Shown here one piece after another: positions 9,485 through 16,374 of a stretch of DNA of 29,239 nucleotides. This DNA comes from JANLYQ01 sp031365725 (GTDB lineage: Bacteria > Actinomycetota > Actinomycetes > JACCUZ01), in the NCBI GenBank assembly GCA_031365725.1, contig JANLYQ010000007.1, forward strand, positions 1-29,239. The letters are read 5' to 3'. Under the pieces are notes generated by a model. The model was not told where the DNA came from. It ran no database searches and worked only from the letters and a program-made list of their open reading frames with translations. The position numbers and the translations under genes were made by a program. Each line of letters begins with the position of its first letter. The first letter of the stretch is position 1.

Positions 9485-9967
9485 CTAGGAGGCGAGCACC
9501 TCGTCGAGGATGGCCTCAGCCTTGTCCTCGTTGGTGTGCTCAGCCAGGGCGAGCTCGCTGACCAGGATCTGGCGGGCCTTGGCGAGCATGCGCTTCTCGC
9601 CGGCAGACAGGCCGCGGTCCTTGTCGCGACGCCACAGGTCACGGACGACCTCGGCCACCTTGATCACGTCGCCGGAGGCGAGCTTCTCGAGGTTCGCCTT
9701 GTAGCGACGGGACCAGTTGGTCGGCTCCTCGGTGTGCGGCGCGCGCAGCACCTCGAACACCTTCTCGAGACCTTCCTGGCCGACGACGTCGCGGACGCCC
9801 ACCAGGTCGCAGTTCTCGGCGGGGACTCGCACCGTCAGGTCGCCCTGGGCGACCTTGAGCACGAGATAGAGCTTGTCTTCACCCTTGATGGAGCGTGTTT
9901 CGATGGACTCGATGAGCGCGGCCCCGTGGTGGGGATAGACGACCGTTTCGCCGACCTCGAACGTCAT
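9485..9967 (-). CDS. carD: CarD-family RNA polymerase-binding transcription regulator
   Basis: Global regulator that binds the RNA polymerase beta subunit and stabilises open promoter complexes, acting notably on rRNA promoters in mycobacteria. Seen in 160 residues: an N-terminal Tudor-like RNAP-interaction domain starting MTFEVGETVVYPHHGAALIE, and a helical C-terminal DNA-binding half with NWSRRYKANLEKL and the promoter-fork Trp in VVRDLWRRDKDRGLS. Length and both domains match mycobacterial CarD closely. It heads the leftward cluster running to rlmB and faces the UbiA/lpqE pair. The ATG at 9967 is preceded by GAAAGGGG at about ten bases. Confidence 0.97.
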   Translation of the reverse strand: MTFEVGETVVYPHHGAALIESIETRSIKGEDKLYLVLKVAQGDLTVRVPAENCDLVGVRDVVGQEGLEKVFEVLRAPHTEEPTNWSRRYKANLEKLASGDVIKVAEVVRDLWRRDKDRGLSAGEKRMLAKARQILVSELALAEHTNEDKAEAILDEVLAS

Positions 9968-9994
9968 GTGTGTCAGACCCCTTTCGCAGACCTC

Positions 9995-10000
9995 AGAATA
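9995..10000 (-). promoter_or_regulatory. Extended -10 element of the carD promoter
   Basis: On the minus strand TGGTATTCT is a good extended -10 (TGn-TANNNT). Transcription would start near 9988, about 20 bases before the carD ATG. No convincing -35 is present, as expected for extended -10 promoters. Prediction only. Confidence 0.45.
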
Positions 10001-10077
10001 CCACGGTGACCCGTATCACTTCGACCCATGATCACCCCGTTGTCGCAGGTCAGGGCCTTGACAGACCACGTCTCGGC

Positions 10078-10962
10078 GTGCTGCTCCCGGGTCTGGTCGG
10101 CGCCTCGCACCCGGTTCCCAGTGCGGCGGTGACCGCCCTCGCGACCGCAGTCGCCGCGGCGATCGGACGTACGCCGGGGGGCTGCCTGCTCGTCGCCGGC
10201 ACGGTGCTCAGCGGCCAGTTGAGCATCGGCTGGTGCAACGACCTGGTCGACCGCCGCCGTGACAGGGCAGCCGGTCGCCCCGACAAGCCGCTCGCTGCCG
10301 GCACGACGTCGGCCGCCGTCCTGACCCGGCGGGTGACGGTCGCCTGCGCGCTCGCCGTGGTCGCCTGCGTGCCCCTCTCGCTCGCGAACGGCTGGCGGGC
10401 CGGGGTCGCGCACCTGCTCGCCGTCGCCGGCGGCTGGGCCTACGACCTGGGGCTCAAGCGGACGCTGGTGTCGTGGCTGCCGTACGCCGCCAGCTTCGGC
10501 CTGCTGACGGCCTTCCTGACGCTGGGGCTGCCGGCCCATCCGGCACCGCCGGTGTGGCTGGTGACAGCGGGCGCCCTGCTGGGCGTCGGCGCGCACTTCC
10601 TCAACGTGGTGCCCGACGTCGAAGCCGACCTGGCGGCGGGGGTCCGTGGCCTTCCGCAGCGGCTGGGTGCAACCCGGTCGGCCGTCGCCGGGGCAGTGCT
10701 GCTGGCGGTGGCCGTCGTGGTCGTCGTCGCCGGCCCGGGACGGCCGCCGTGGTGGGCGCTGGTCGGTGCGGGCGTCGCCGTGGCATCGGCGGTGGGTGCC
10801 GGGGTCGTAGGGGCTCGGGGTGATCGCGGCACTGAGCACGCGCAGGACGCTCAGGCGGTTCAGGCGGCAGCCAGCGTCAGTCGCGCGCCGTTCCTGCTCG
10901 GTGTCCTGACGGCTGCTCTGGCCGTCGCCCTGCTGGTCGCCCGGGCGCCGCACCTGGGCTGA
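10078..10962 (+). CDS. UbiA-family prenyltransferase-like membrane protein
   Basis: Integral membrane protein that, by family, transfers a prenyl group to an acceptor such as a quinone precursor or lipid. Seen in 294 residues: SHPVPSAAVTALAT at the start, the first aspartate motif NDLVDRRRDRAAGRPDKPLA (ND..D...D with the RPDKPL tail), YDLGLKRTLVSWLPY, the second acidic motif DVEADLAAGVRGLPQRLG, and about eight hydrophobic helices. Both Asp-rich motifs are intact, so activity is plausible. The GTG at 10078 is chosen because family similarity starts there. The frame stays open to an ATG at 9970, but that would leave two bases from the divergent carD start. It lies between carD and lpqE, which are neighbours in mycobacteria. 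The acceptor substrate is unknown. Confidence 0.82.
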   Translation: MLLPGLVGASHPVPSAAVTALATAVAAAIGRTPGGCLLVAGTVLSGQLSIGWCNDLVDRRRDRAAGRPDKPLAAGTTSAAVLTRRVTVACALAVVACVPLSLANGWRAGVAHLLAVAGGWAYDLGLKRTLVSWLPYAASFGLLTAFLTLGLPAHPAPPVWLVTAGALLGVGAHFLNVVPDVEADLAAGVRGLPQRLGATRSAVAGAVLLAVAVVVVVAGPGRPPWWALVGAGVAVASAVGAGVVGARGDRGTEHAQDAQAVQAAASVSRAPFLLGVLTAALAVALLVARAPHLG

Positions 10963-10982
10963 GTGCCGAGGCGCCGTCTCGC

Positions 10983-10988
10983 TACGAT
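10983..10988 (+). promoter_or_regulatory. -10 element of an apparently leaderless lpqE-like transcript
   Basis: TACGAT matches the TANNNT -10 pattern and ends six bases before the GTG start at 10995. This is the spacing seen for leaderless transcripts in actinobacteria, where the first mRNA base is the start codon. There is no ribosome-binding site before this GTG. Confidence 0.5.
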
Positions 10989-10994
10989 GCGGGC

Positions 10995-11528
10995 GTGCCG
11001 CGCACTCGTCATGCCTCCGTCGTCCTGTCCTCCGCCCGTCGCCGCGGAGTCGGCGTCGCAGCCGTCCTCGTCGCGCTGCCGGTCCTCGTCGGATGCGGCG
11101 GTGGCTTCAACGCCACGACGACCAAGCCCTACGCACCCAGCGACGGCCAGCTGGCCAACTCCGGCAACCTGCGGGTGCAGAACATCCTCGTGGTGGCCGC
11201 CGACGGATCCACGACCGGCGTGGTCAGCGGCGCGATCGCCAATCGCGGCAATGCCCGCGACCAGCTGGTCTCCATGACCAGCGCCGACGGCGCAGTCGCC
11301 CTCACCGGCAACGGCGCGCTGCCCGCCAACGCCTCGGTGCTGATGGGCTCCGGGACCCCGTTGGCCGCGACCATCACCAACCTCACGGTGAAGCCAGGCG
11401 CGACGGTGCGGCTGCGGCTGACGTTCGCCCACGCCAACCCGCTGACGATCGACACGCTGGTGCTGCCGCAGACCGGCTACTACGCGTCGATCACGCCCAG
11501 CCCGGCGCCCTCGCCTTCCGCCACCTGA
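10995..11528 (+). CDS. lpqE: LpqE-like lipoprotein
   Basis: Secreted lipoprotein of 177 residues and unknown function. Seen: an Arg-rich N-terminus, a hydrophobic stretch and the lipobox VLVGC (lipidated Cys34), then a beta-rich, Ser/Thr/Ala-rich domain with LRVQNILVVAA, GVVSGAIANRGNARDQLVSM, and PGATVRLRLTFAHANPLTI, ending in a Pro/Ser tail. The pattern (short immunoglobulin-like copper-chaperone-type sandwich) and its place beside carD agree with mycobacterial LpqE (Rv3584), which faces carD directly. No Met/His copper motif is obvious. The GTG at 10995 is preferred, with a -10 hexamer immediately upstream. The name rests on position and general similarity, so it is tentative. Confidence 0.72.
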   Translation: MPRTRHASVVLSSARRRGVGVAAVLVALPVLVGCGGGFNATTTKPYAPSDGQLANSGNLRVQNILVVAADGSTTGVVSGAIANRGNARDQLVSMTSADGAVALTGNGALPANASVLMGSGTPLAATITNLTVKPGATVRLRLTFAHANPLTIDTLVLPQTGYYASITPSPAPSPSAT

Positions 11529-11628
11529 CCCACACCCCTCAAGCCACACCCCTCGACTGAAACCTACGGCGAGTGAATCGGCTCGATCCACTTGCGCTTC
11601 GTTTCACCCGAGGTGATCGTGGTGGTGG

Positions 11629-12315
11629 TCAGGCGCCCGTCTCGAACTTGTAGCCCAAGCCACGCACCGTGACGATGTGCTGGGGGTTGCTGGGGTCCGG
11701 CTCGACCTTGGCGCGCAGACGCTTGACATGGACGTCCAGGGTCTTGGTGTCGCCGACGTAGTCCGAGCCCCAGACCCGGTCGATCAGCTGGCCGCGGGTG
11801 AGCACCCGGCCGGCGTTGCGCAACAGCAGCTCGAGCAGCTCGAACTCCTTCAGCGGCATCGAGACGGCCTCGCCGCTGACACTCACCACGTGCCGGTCGA
11901 CATCCATCCGCACCGGGCCGGCCTCGACGGTGGCGGGCACCAGCTCCTCGGGCTCGCCCCGACGCCGCAGCACCGCGCGGATCCGTGCCACCAGCTCGCG
12001 GGCGGAGTACGGCTTGGTGACGTAGTCGTCGGCGCCGAGCTCGAGCCCGACCACCTTGTCGACCTCGCTGTCCTTGGCGGTGAGCATGATCACCGGCACG
12101 CCGGAGCGGGTGCGCAGCGCCCGGAACACCTCCGTGCCCGAGAGTCCGGGCAGCATCAGGTCGAGCAGCACCAGGTCGGCGCCGTTGCGGTCGAACTGCT
12201 CCAGAGCCGACGGCCCCGTGCCGGCCAGGTCGACCTCGAAGCCCTCGCGCCGCAGCATGTAGGACAGCGCATCGCTGAAGGACTCCTCGTCCTCCACCAC
12301 CAAGATCCTCGTCAC
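11629..12315 (-). CDS. regX3: OmpR/PhoB-type response regulator, RegX3/PhoP orthologue
   Basis: DNA-binding response regulator of the phosphate-starvation system. Seen in 228 residues: a receiver domain with the acidic pocket E8/D9, phosphoacceptor Asp52 in LVLLDLMLPGLSG, Thr79 in VIMLTA and Lys101 in DDYVTKPYSARE; then a winged-helix domain (about 130-228) with PLKEFELLELLL, RDVWG-like DRVWGSDYVGDTKTLDVHV and VRGLGYKFE. All switch residues are intact. The GTG at 12315 follows GGAAGGA at five bases and overlaps the kinase stop as GTGA. With the upstream kinase it matches SenX3-RegX3 of mycobacteria and PhoR-PhoP of Streptomyces. PHO boxes are its expected targets and one lies upstream of the divergent phoU. 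Confidence 0.95.
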   Translation of the reverse strand: MTRILVVEDEESFSDALSYMLRREGFEVDLAGTGPSALEQFDRNGADLVLLDLMLPGLSGTEVFRALRTRSGVPVIMLTAKDSEVDKVVGLELGADDYVTKPYSARELVARIRAVLRRRGEPEELVPATVEAGPVRMDVDRHVVSVSGEAVSMPLKEFELLELLLRNAGRVLTRGQLIDRVWGSDYVGDTKTLDVHVKRLRAKVEPDPSNPQHIVTVRGLGYKFETGA

Positions 12316-13469
12316 ACTCGTCCTTCCGATCCGGCTGCGACAGGCAGTCGCAGGGTGAACGTCGACCCGGTGCCCTCGGCACTCCACACGGTCGCCTCGC
12401 CACCGTGGCCGGCGGCCACGTGCTTCACGATCGACAGCCCCAGGCCGGTGCCGCCGGTGTCCCGCGAGCGCGCGGTGTCTACCCGGTAGAAGCGCTCGAA
12501 GATGCGGTCCCGTTCGCTCTCGGCCAGTCCCGGTCCCTCGTCGGTCACGCTGACCTCGGCCAGGTGACCGCTCGGGCCACGGACGTCGTTGACCGACACC
12601 GCCACCCGGCTGCCTTCCGGCCCGTAGCGGACCGCGTTGTCCACCAGGTTGCCGACGGCGGTGACCAGCTGGCGTGAGTCGCCCATCACGCGCAGGCCGC
12701 GGACCGTGCCGGACACCAGCGAGATGCCGCGAGCCTCGGCGGTCAGTCGGCTGCGATCCACCGCCTCGTGCACGACCTCGTCGAGGTCGACCAGGGTGGG
12801 GGCAGCCAGCGGGTCGTGTCCCTGCAGCCGGGACAGCTCGATGACGTCCTGCACGAGCCGGATCAGCCGGTCCGACTCGTGGGTCATCCGGCCGGCGAAC
12901 CGGCGTACGGCCTCGGGGTCGTCAGCCGCGTCCATCAACGCCTCGGCGAGCAGTGCCATGGCGCCGACGGGGGTCTTGAGCTCGTGGCTGACGTTGGCCA
13001 CGAAGTCGCGGCGGACCTCGTCGACCCGGCGGGACTCGGTGCGGTCGTCGACCATGATGAGGACGAGGTGCGGCCCCAGCGGCGCGACCCGCGACAGCAC
13101 CGCGAGGGTCGAGGAGCCGAACGGTCCGCGCGGCAGCTCGAGCTCGTCCTCACGGATCTCGCCGTCCCGGCGCACCAACCGGGCCATGGCGAGCAGCTCG
13201 TCGGAGATCAGCCGCTGGCCGCGGACGAGCCCGAAGCTGTACGCCGAGGGGCTGGCGCGCAGCACCCGGTCGGCGGAGTCCAGCACGACGGTCGAGGAGC
13301 GCAGCAGGGCGAGGACATCGGCAACGCCCGGCGGCAGGACGGGCTCAACGGGGACCGCACCGGGATCGGGGGCCCGCTGGTCCCGCTCGCTGGTGCGGAA
13401 CGCGATGACCGCAGCGGCACCGACGAGGACGCCGACGACAGCAGCGAGCCCGGTCAGCAGCACGTCCAC
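12312..13469 (-). CDS. senX3: Phosphate-sensing histidine kinase, SenX3/PhoR orthologue
   Basis: Membrane sensor kinase that phosphorylates the coupled response regulator. Seen in 385 residues: one N-terminal membrane segment (about 3-23), a PAS-like region (about 50-140) with SAYSFGLVRGQRLISDE, the phosphoacceptor His162 in FVANVSHELKTPVGAMALL, N-box NLVDNAVRYG, G1 TDEGPGLAE, F-box ERFYRVD and G2 GGTGLGLSIVKHVA. The sequence around the His box is almost that of SenX3. The GTG at 13469 is chosen, not the ATG at 13568, because TACCAT lies seven bases before it as for a leaderless transcript and the hydrophobic segment begins there. Like SenX3, it has almost no extracellular loop, so sensing probably goes through PhoU/Pst. 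Confidence 0.94.
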   Translation of the reverse strand: MDVLLTGLAAVVGVLVGAAAVIAFRTSERDQRAPDPGAVPVEPVLPPGVADVLALLRSSTVVLDSADRVLRASPSAYSFGLVRGQRLISDELLAMARLVRRDGEIREDELELPRGPFGSSTLAVLSRVAPLGPHLVLIMVDDRTESRRVDEVRRDFVANVSHELKTPVGAMALLAEALMDAADDPEAVRRFAGRMTHESDRLIRLVQDVIELSRLQGHDPLAAPTLVDLDEVVHEAVDRSRLTAEARGISLVSGTVRGLRVMGDSRQLVTAVGNLVDNAVRYGPEGSRVAVSVNDVRGPSGHLAEVSVTDEGPGLAESERDRIFERFYRVDTARSRDTGGTGLGLSIVKHVAAGHGGEATVWSAEGTGSTFTLRLPVAAGSEGRV

Positions 13470-13476
13470 GAGAGCG

Positions 13477-13482
13477 ATGGTA
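13477..13482 (-). promoter_or_regulatory. -10 element of a leaderless senX3-regX3 transcript
   Basis: On the minus strand TACCAT (TANNNT) ends seven bases before the GTG at 13469, so the transcript would begin at the start codon. This supports the short form of the kinase. No good -35 is visible. Confidence 0.45.
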
Positions 13483-13540
13483 GGTGCGCGGCGGGGGAGT
13501 TTCGGCCGCGCAACCCCCGTCGGCCCAGGGATCGCACGCT

Positions 13541-13573
13541 GTTCACTTCCGGGCCAGGTGCCGTTCACGACAC
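13541..13573 (+). promoter_or_regulatory. PHO box of three 11-base direct repeat units upstream of phoU
   Basis: Units GTTCACTTCCG (13541), GGCCAGGTGCC (13552) and GTTCACGACAC (13563) are in exact 11-base register. The outer two carry the GTTCAC core of the Streptomyces PhoP direct-repeat consensus (GTTCACC plus four), and the middle one is degenerate. The repeats point toward phoU and end 52 bases before its ATG. The cognate regulator is encoded just to the left, so auto-control of both divergent units is likely. Confidence 0.7.
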
Positions 13574-13624
13574 AATGGCACGGTAACTGCGGGCCGGTCG
13601 TCGGACCGCGACGAAGGGTGATCC

Positions 13625-14287
13625 ATGCGCGACGCGTACCACGAGGAGCTCCAGGCCCTCACCGACCAGCTGGTCGAGATGACCCGGCTGGTCGGCTCGG
13701 CGATCAGCCGCGCCTCCACTGCTCTGCTCGACGCCGACCTGTCCCTTGCCGAGAGCGTCATCGCCGCCGACGACGCGGTCGACAACCTGCGCGACGCGCT
13801 CGACCGACGTGCCTTCGACCTGCTGGCCCGCCAGCAGCCGGTGGCCAGCGACCTGCGCACCATCGTCACCAGCCTGCGCATGAGCGGCGACCTCGAGCGG
13901 ATGGGCGACCTCGCCCGGCACCTGGCCCGGGTGGCCCGGCGGCGCTTCCCCGAGTCGGCCGTGCCGCCCGAGCTGCGTTCGACGATCGTGCAGATGAGCC
14001 AGGTGGCCGAGGTGCTCGTCGCCAAGGCCGGCAGCGTCATCGCCCGTCAGGACGTCGCCGCCGCTCTCGAGCTCGAACGCGACGACGACGAGATGGACAC
14101 GTTGCACCGCGACCTGTTCACCGAGCTCCTCGACAAGAACTCACCCTTCGACGTCGAGCAGGCGGTCGACGTGACCTCGATCGGTCGCTACTACGAGCGA
14201 TTCGCCGACCACGCGGTGTCCGTCGCGCGCCGGGTGGTCTACCTCGTGACGGGCCAGCTGCCGGAGGAGGTCGGCGAGCCGGCCTGA
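13625..14287 (+). CDS. phoU: Phosphate transport regulator PhoU
   Basis: Cytoplasmic negative regulator that links the Pst phosphate transporter to the SenX3/PhoR kinase. Seen in 220 residues: two three-helix PhoU repeats, each with a metal-binding-type acidic stretch (ESVIAADDAVDNLRDAL in the first; ALELERDDDEMDTLHRDLF in the second), LRMSGDLERMGDLARHLARV, and IGRYYERFADHAVSVARRVVYLVTG at the end, the family hallmark. The ATG at 13625 follows GAAGGG. It diverges from the senX3-regX3 pair across a PHO box, the arrangement known in Streptomyces. No pst genes are in the window. Confidence 0.95.
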   Translation: MRDAYHEELQALTDQLVEMTRLVGSAISRASTALLDADLSLAESVIAADDAVDNLRDALDRRAFDLLARQQPVASDLRTIVTSLRMSGDLERMGDLARHLARVARRRFPESAVPPELRSTIVQMSQVAEVLVAKAGSVIARQDVAAALELERDDDEMDTLHRDLFTELLDKNSPFDVEQAVDVTSIGRYYERFADHAVSVARRVVYLVTGQLPEEVGEPA

Positions 14288-14327
14288 GCTGTCGTCGTAC
14301 GACGGTCAGCAAGGCTTGTGCGCGCTG

Positions 14328-15083
14328 TCAGCGCCCCTGGTTCTTGACCGCCTCGATAGACGCACCGGCCGCCTCGGGGTCGAGGTACTCCCCGCCCGGC
14401 ACGATCGGGTGCAGGTCGGCGTCGAGGGTGTAGAGCAGCGGGATGCCGGTCGGGATGTTGAGCCCCGCGATGTCGGCCTCCGAAATGCCGTCAAGGTGTT
14501 TCACCAACGCGCGCAACGAGTTCCCGTGCGCAGCGACCAGCACAGTGCGGCCGGCGCGCAGGTCCGGCACGATCGCGTCGTACCAGTAGGGCAGCATCCG
14601 GTCGACCACGTCGGCCAGGCACTCGGTGCGCGGGAGCACCTCGTCGGGCAGGTCTCGGTAGGCAGGTGCGCCGACCTGTGACCACTGGTCGTCGTCGGCC
14701 AGCGGCGGCGGCGGCACATCGTAGGACCGGCGCCAGAGCATGAACTGCTCCTCGCCGAACTCCTCCAGCGTCTGCTTCTTGTCCTTGCCCTGCAGTGCGC
14801 CGTAGTGCCGCTCGTTGAGCCGCCAGCTGCGTCGGACCGGCAGCCACATCAGGTCAGCGGCGTCGAGGGCGATCTGCGCGGTCTGGATCGCGCGGCGCAT
14901 CACCGAGGTGTGCAGCACGTCGGGCAGCAGGTTGCGTTCGCGCAGCAGCTCGCCGCCGCGACGCGCCTCTGCCTCACCCTGCGCGGTCAGACCCACGTCG
15001 ACCCAGCCGGTGAAGAGGTTCTTCTCGTTCCAGTCGCTCTGGCCGTGGCGGAGCAGGACGAGGGTGGCGGTGCCATCAGTCAT
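14328..15083 (-). CDS. gpmA: 2,3-bisphosphoglycerate-dependent phosphoglycerate mutase
   Basis: Glycolytic and gluconeogenic interconversion of 3- and 2-phosphoglycerate. Seen in 251 residues: LLRHGQSDWNEKNLFTGW with the phosphorylated His13, RRAIQTAQIAL, the RLNERHYGALQGKDK active-site loop with its catalytic Glu, and VLVAAHGNSLRALVKHLDG with the second catalytic His. The family signature is complete. The ATG at 15083 is chosen because similarity begins there. No ribosome site precedes it, and CAGGCT seven bases upstream may be the -10 of a leaderless transcript. It converges on phoU with a 40-base gap. Mycobacterial gpm1 is likewise adjacent to senX3-regX3. Confidence 0.95.
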   Translation of the reverse strand: MTDGTATLVLLRHGQSDWNEKNLFTGWVDVGLTAQGEAEARRGGELLRERNLLPDVLHTSVMRRAIQTAQIALDAADLMWLPVRRSWRLNERHYGALQGKDKKQTLEEFGEEQFMLWRRSYDVPPPPLADDDQWSQVGAPAYRDLPDEVLPRTECLADVVDRMLPYWYDAIVPDLRAGRTVLVAAHGNSLRALVKHLDGISEADIAGLNIPTGIPLLYTLDADLHPIVPGGEYLDPEAAGASIEAVKNQGR

Positions 15084-15146
15084 GGTGTCGAGCCTGCCAG
15101 AAACCCGTTGACGGATCGTCAGGGTGTCCGCGTCGCGTCGGGGGCA

Positions 15147-15476
15147 ATGTGTAGCGTCGGGTGGACGGTCCGTGAGGTCATTGGCTCGGCTCTCGCGCCT
15201 GCCGTGGTTGCGGAGCTGGCACCGGTGCACGCCCGCGGGCGCTACCAGGGGGCGCTGAACTCGACCTTCGCGCTCGCCGCGTTTGCTGCCCCGGTGGCCG
15301 GCGGCTGGGTCTACGAGCGCTTCGGCGGCGGTGCCCTGTGGATCGGCTGCGGTGTGCTGTCATTCTCCGCCGGAGCGGGACACCTGCTCGCCGGGCCAGC
15401 CCGGCAACAACGGCTCCAGCGATTGCATCTTCTCCACCCGGACCCGTCGTACGTTTCGGCCCCGGCTGACTCCTAG
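15147..15476 (+). pseudogene. Remnant of an MFS transporter (C-terminal helices only)
   Basis: An open frame of 109 codons resembles only the last third of a major facilitator transporter. It contains a helix-10-like AVVAELAPVHARGRYQG with the conserved loop RGRYQG, then ALNSTFALAAFAAPVAGGWV and YERFGGGALWIGCGVLS, with two or three hydrophobic segments and a charged tail. The other nine or so helices are missing, since gpmA begins 64 bases upstream. The open frame may therefore not be expressed at all. Its stop and that of the facing gene remnant share the palindrome CTAG. Best read as the residue of a deleted transporter gene. Confidence 0.65.
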
Positions 15477-15842
15477 GGATGCTGTTCGCCTAGCCACGTG
15501 ACGACTGACCCCCCGAAGTTGCGCAGGTCGGAGAGATCGGCCAGGTCTGCCGTCAGCACGCCCTTGGCGCCGAGGACGTCCATGGCTGCGCCGTTGGTCG
15601 CCGGTGGCCCCCACCCTTGGGCCGCGCAGATGTGCTGCGCGACATCGACCGCTGACTCGATGGCGGTGACGAAGAAGTAGCGGATGCCGCCGGACCACAT
15701 CGGGTCCGCGCGACGATCGGCAGCCGCCAGCGCCTCGCTCTCCAGAACGCCCAGGTCGTCCCCGCCAGGCGGCGACATCCAAGTCCGAGTCGGGCCGAGC
15801 GCCGCCACGAGCGCGGCTGCCGAACACGAGCCCGAAGACCAC
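15473..15842 (-). pseudogene. Decayed MntA-HepT (nucleotidyltransferase-HEPN) toxin-antitoxin remnant
   Basis: Two broken pieces in different frames. At 15842-15765 the frame reads VFGLVFGSRARGGARPDSDL, the GSxAxG...SDxDL signature of minimal nucleotidyltransferases (MntA), but it lacks both the residues before and the domain after. From about 15760 to 15473, in another frame, the sequence resembles the HepT HEPN RNase: RYFFVTAIESAVDVAQHICA, GVLTADLADLSDLRNFGG. The HepT active motif RNxxxHxY is damaged: RN remains but the His and Tyr positions are not kept (RNFGGSVV). So both partners are inactive, joined by a deletion and frameshift. The piece directly abuts the stop of the YbjN-domain gene. 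Confidence 0.65.
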
Positions 15843-16355
15843 TCACACAGAGGGTGGCGTTTCTGGGGGGTGCGGGGCGAGGTGCGGGAAGGCAGCGAGG
15901 TTCCAGGTGGGCTCGCCACGACTGGTGCGCCAGGCCCATTCCTTGCGGATCGCGGTGGCGAACCCCAGCTCGAGCAGGATGTTGAACGACGAGTCAGACG
16001 CTTCGAGCACCGCGCCGAGCAGCCGGTCCATCTCGTCGGGGGTGACGGCGTGCAAGGCGACCCGGCCGCTGAGGAAGATGTCGCCGAGGTGGTCGATGGC
16101 GAAGGCGACGGCGTACAGCTTGGTGTTGCGTTCGAGCAGCCAGCGGTACACCGCCTCGTGATTTTCGTCCGGCCGACGGCAGACGAAGGCGTTGACCGAG
16201 AGGCTGTGAGCGCCGACGACGAGGCTGACGGTGGTGTGCAGCTTGCGGTCGCCGGGGAGTTGCACGACTACGGTGCCAGGCGTCGGCTCCTCGTGCTCGA
16301 GGTCCGCGACGGCAATGCGCAGCACGGCGAGGGCTGACTCCTGCGCGGGCGTCAC
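15843..16355 (-). CDS. YbjN-domain protein (Rv0487-like)
   Basis: Conserved actinobacterial protein of about 170 residues with a YbjN/type III secretion chaperone-like fold; function unknown. Seen: TVVVQLPGDRKLHTTVSLVV, SLSVNAFVCRRPDENHEAVY, RWLLERNTKLYAVAFAIDHL, GDIFLSGRVALHAVTPDEMD, and LLGAVLEASDSSFNILLELG, followed by a Trp-rich tail (EWAWRTSRGEPTWNL). The GTG at 16355 is the most likely start, placing the gene 19 bases after mshA. Longer forms would run into the mshA coding frame. Lying between mshA and gpmA, it is the positional match to Rv0487. It is probably co-transcribed with mshA. Confidence 0.82.
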   Translation of the reverse strand: MTPAQESALAVLRIAVADLEHEEPTPGTVVVQLPGDRKLHTTVSLVVGAHSLSVNAFVCRRPDENHEAVYRWLLERNTKLYAVAFAIDHLGDIFLSGRVALHAVTPDEMDRLLGAVLEASDSSFNILLELGFATAIRKEWAWRTSRGEPTWNLAAFPHLAPHPPETPPSV

Positions 16356-16374
16356 GGGCGAGTCATCAGCAGTA

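Noticed and set aside
10058..10063. TTGACA as the -35 of the UbiA gene
   Set aside because: No -10-like hexamer at 16-19 bases, and it falls only 15 bases before the chosen start codon.
11557..11609. Imperfect stem (GAAAC...GTTTC with GCGAGTG/CACTTGC) between lpqE and regX3 as a bidirectional terminator
   Set aside because: Five central mismatches break the stem; not convincing without a folding calculation.
14293..14304. Perfect palindrome CGTCGTACGACG between phoU and gpmA as an operator or terminator
   Set aside because: No loop, short, lies between convergent 3' ends and such GC palindromes are frequent by chance here.
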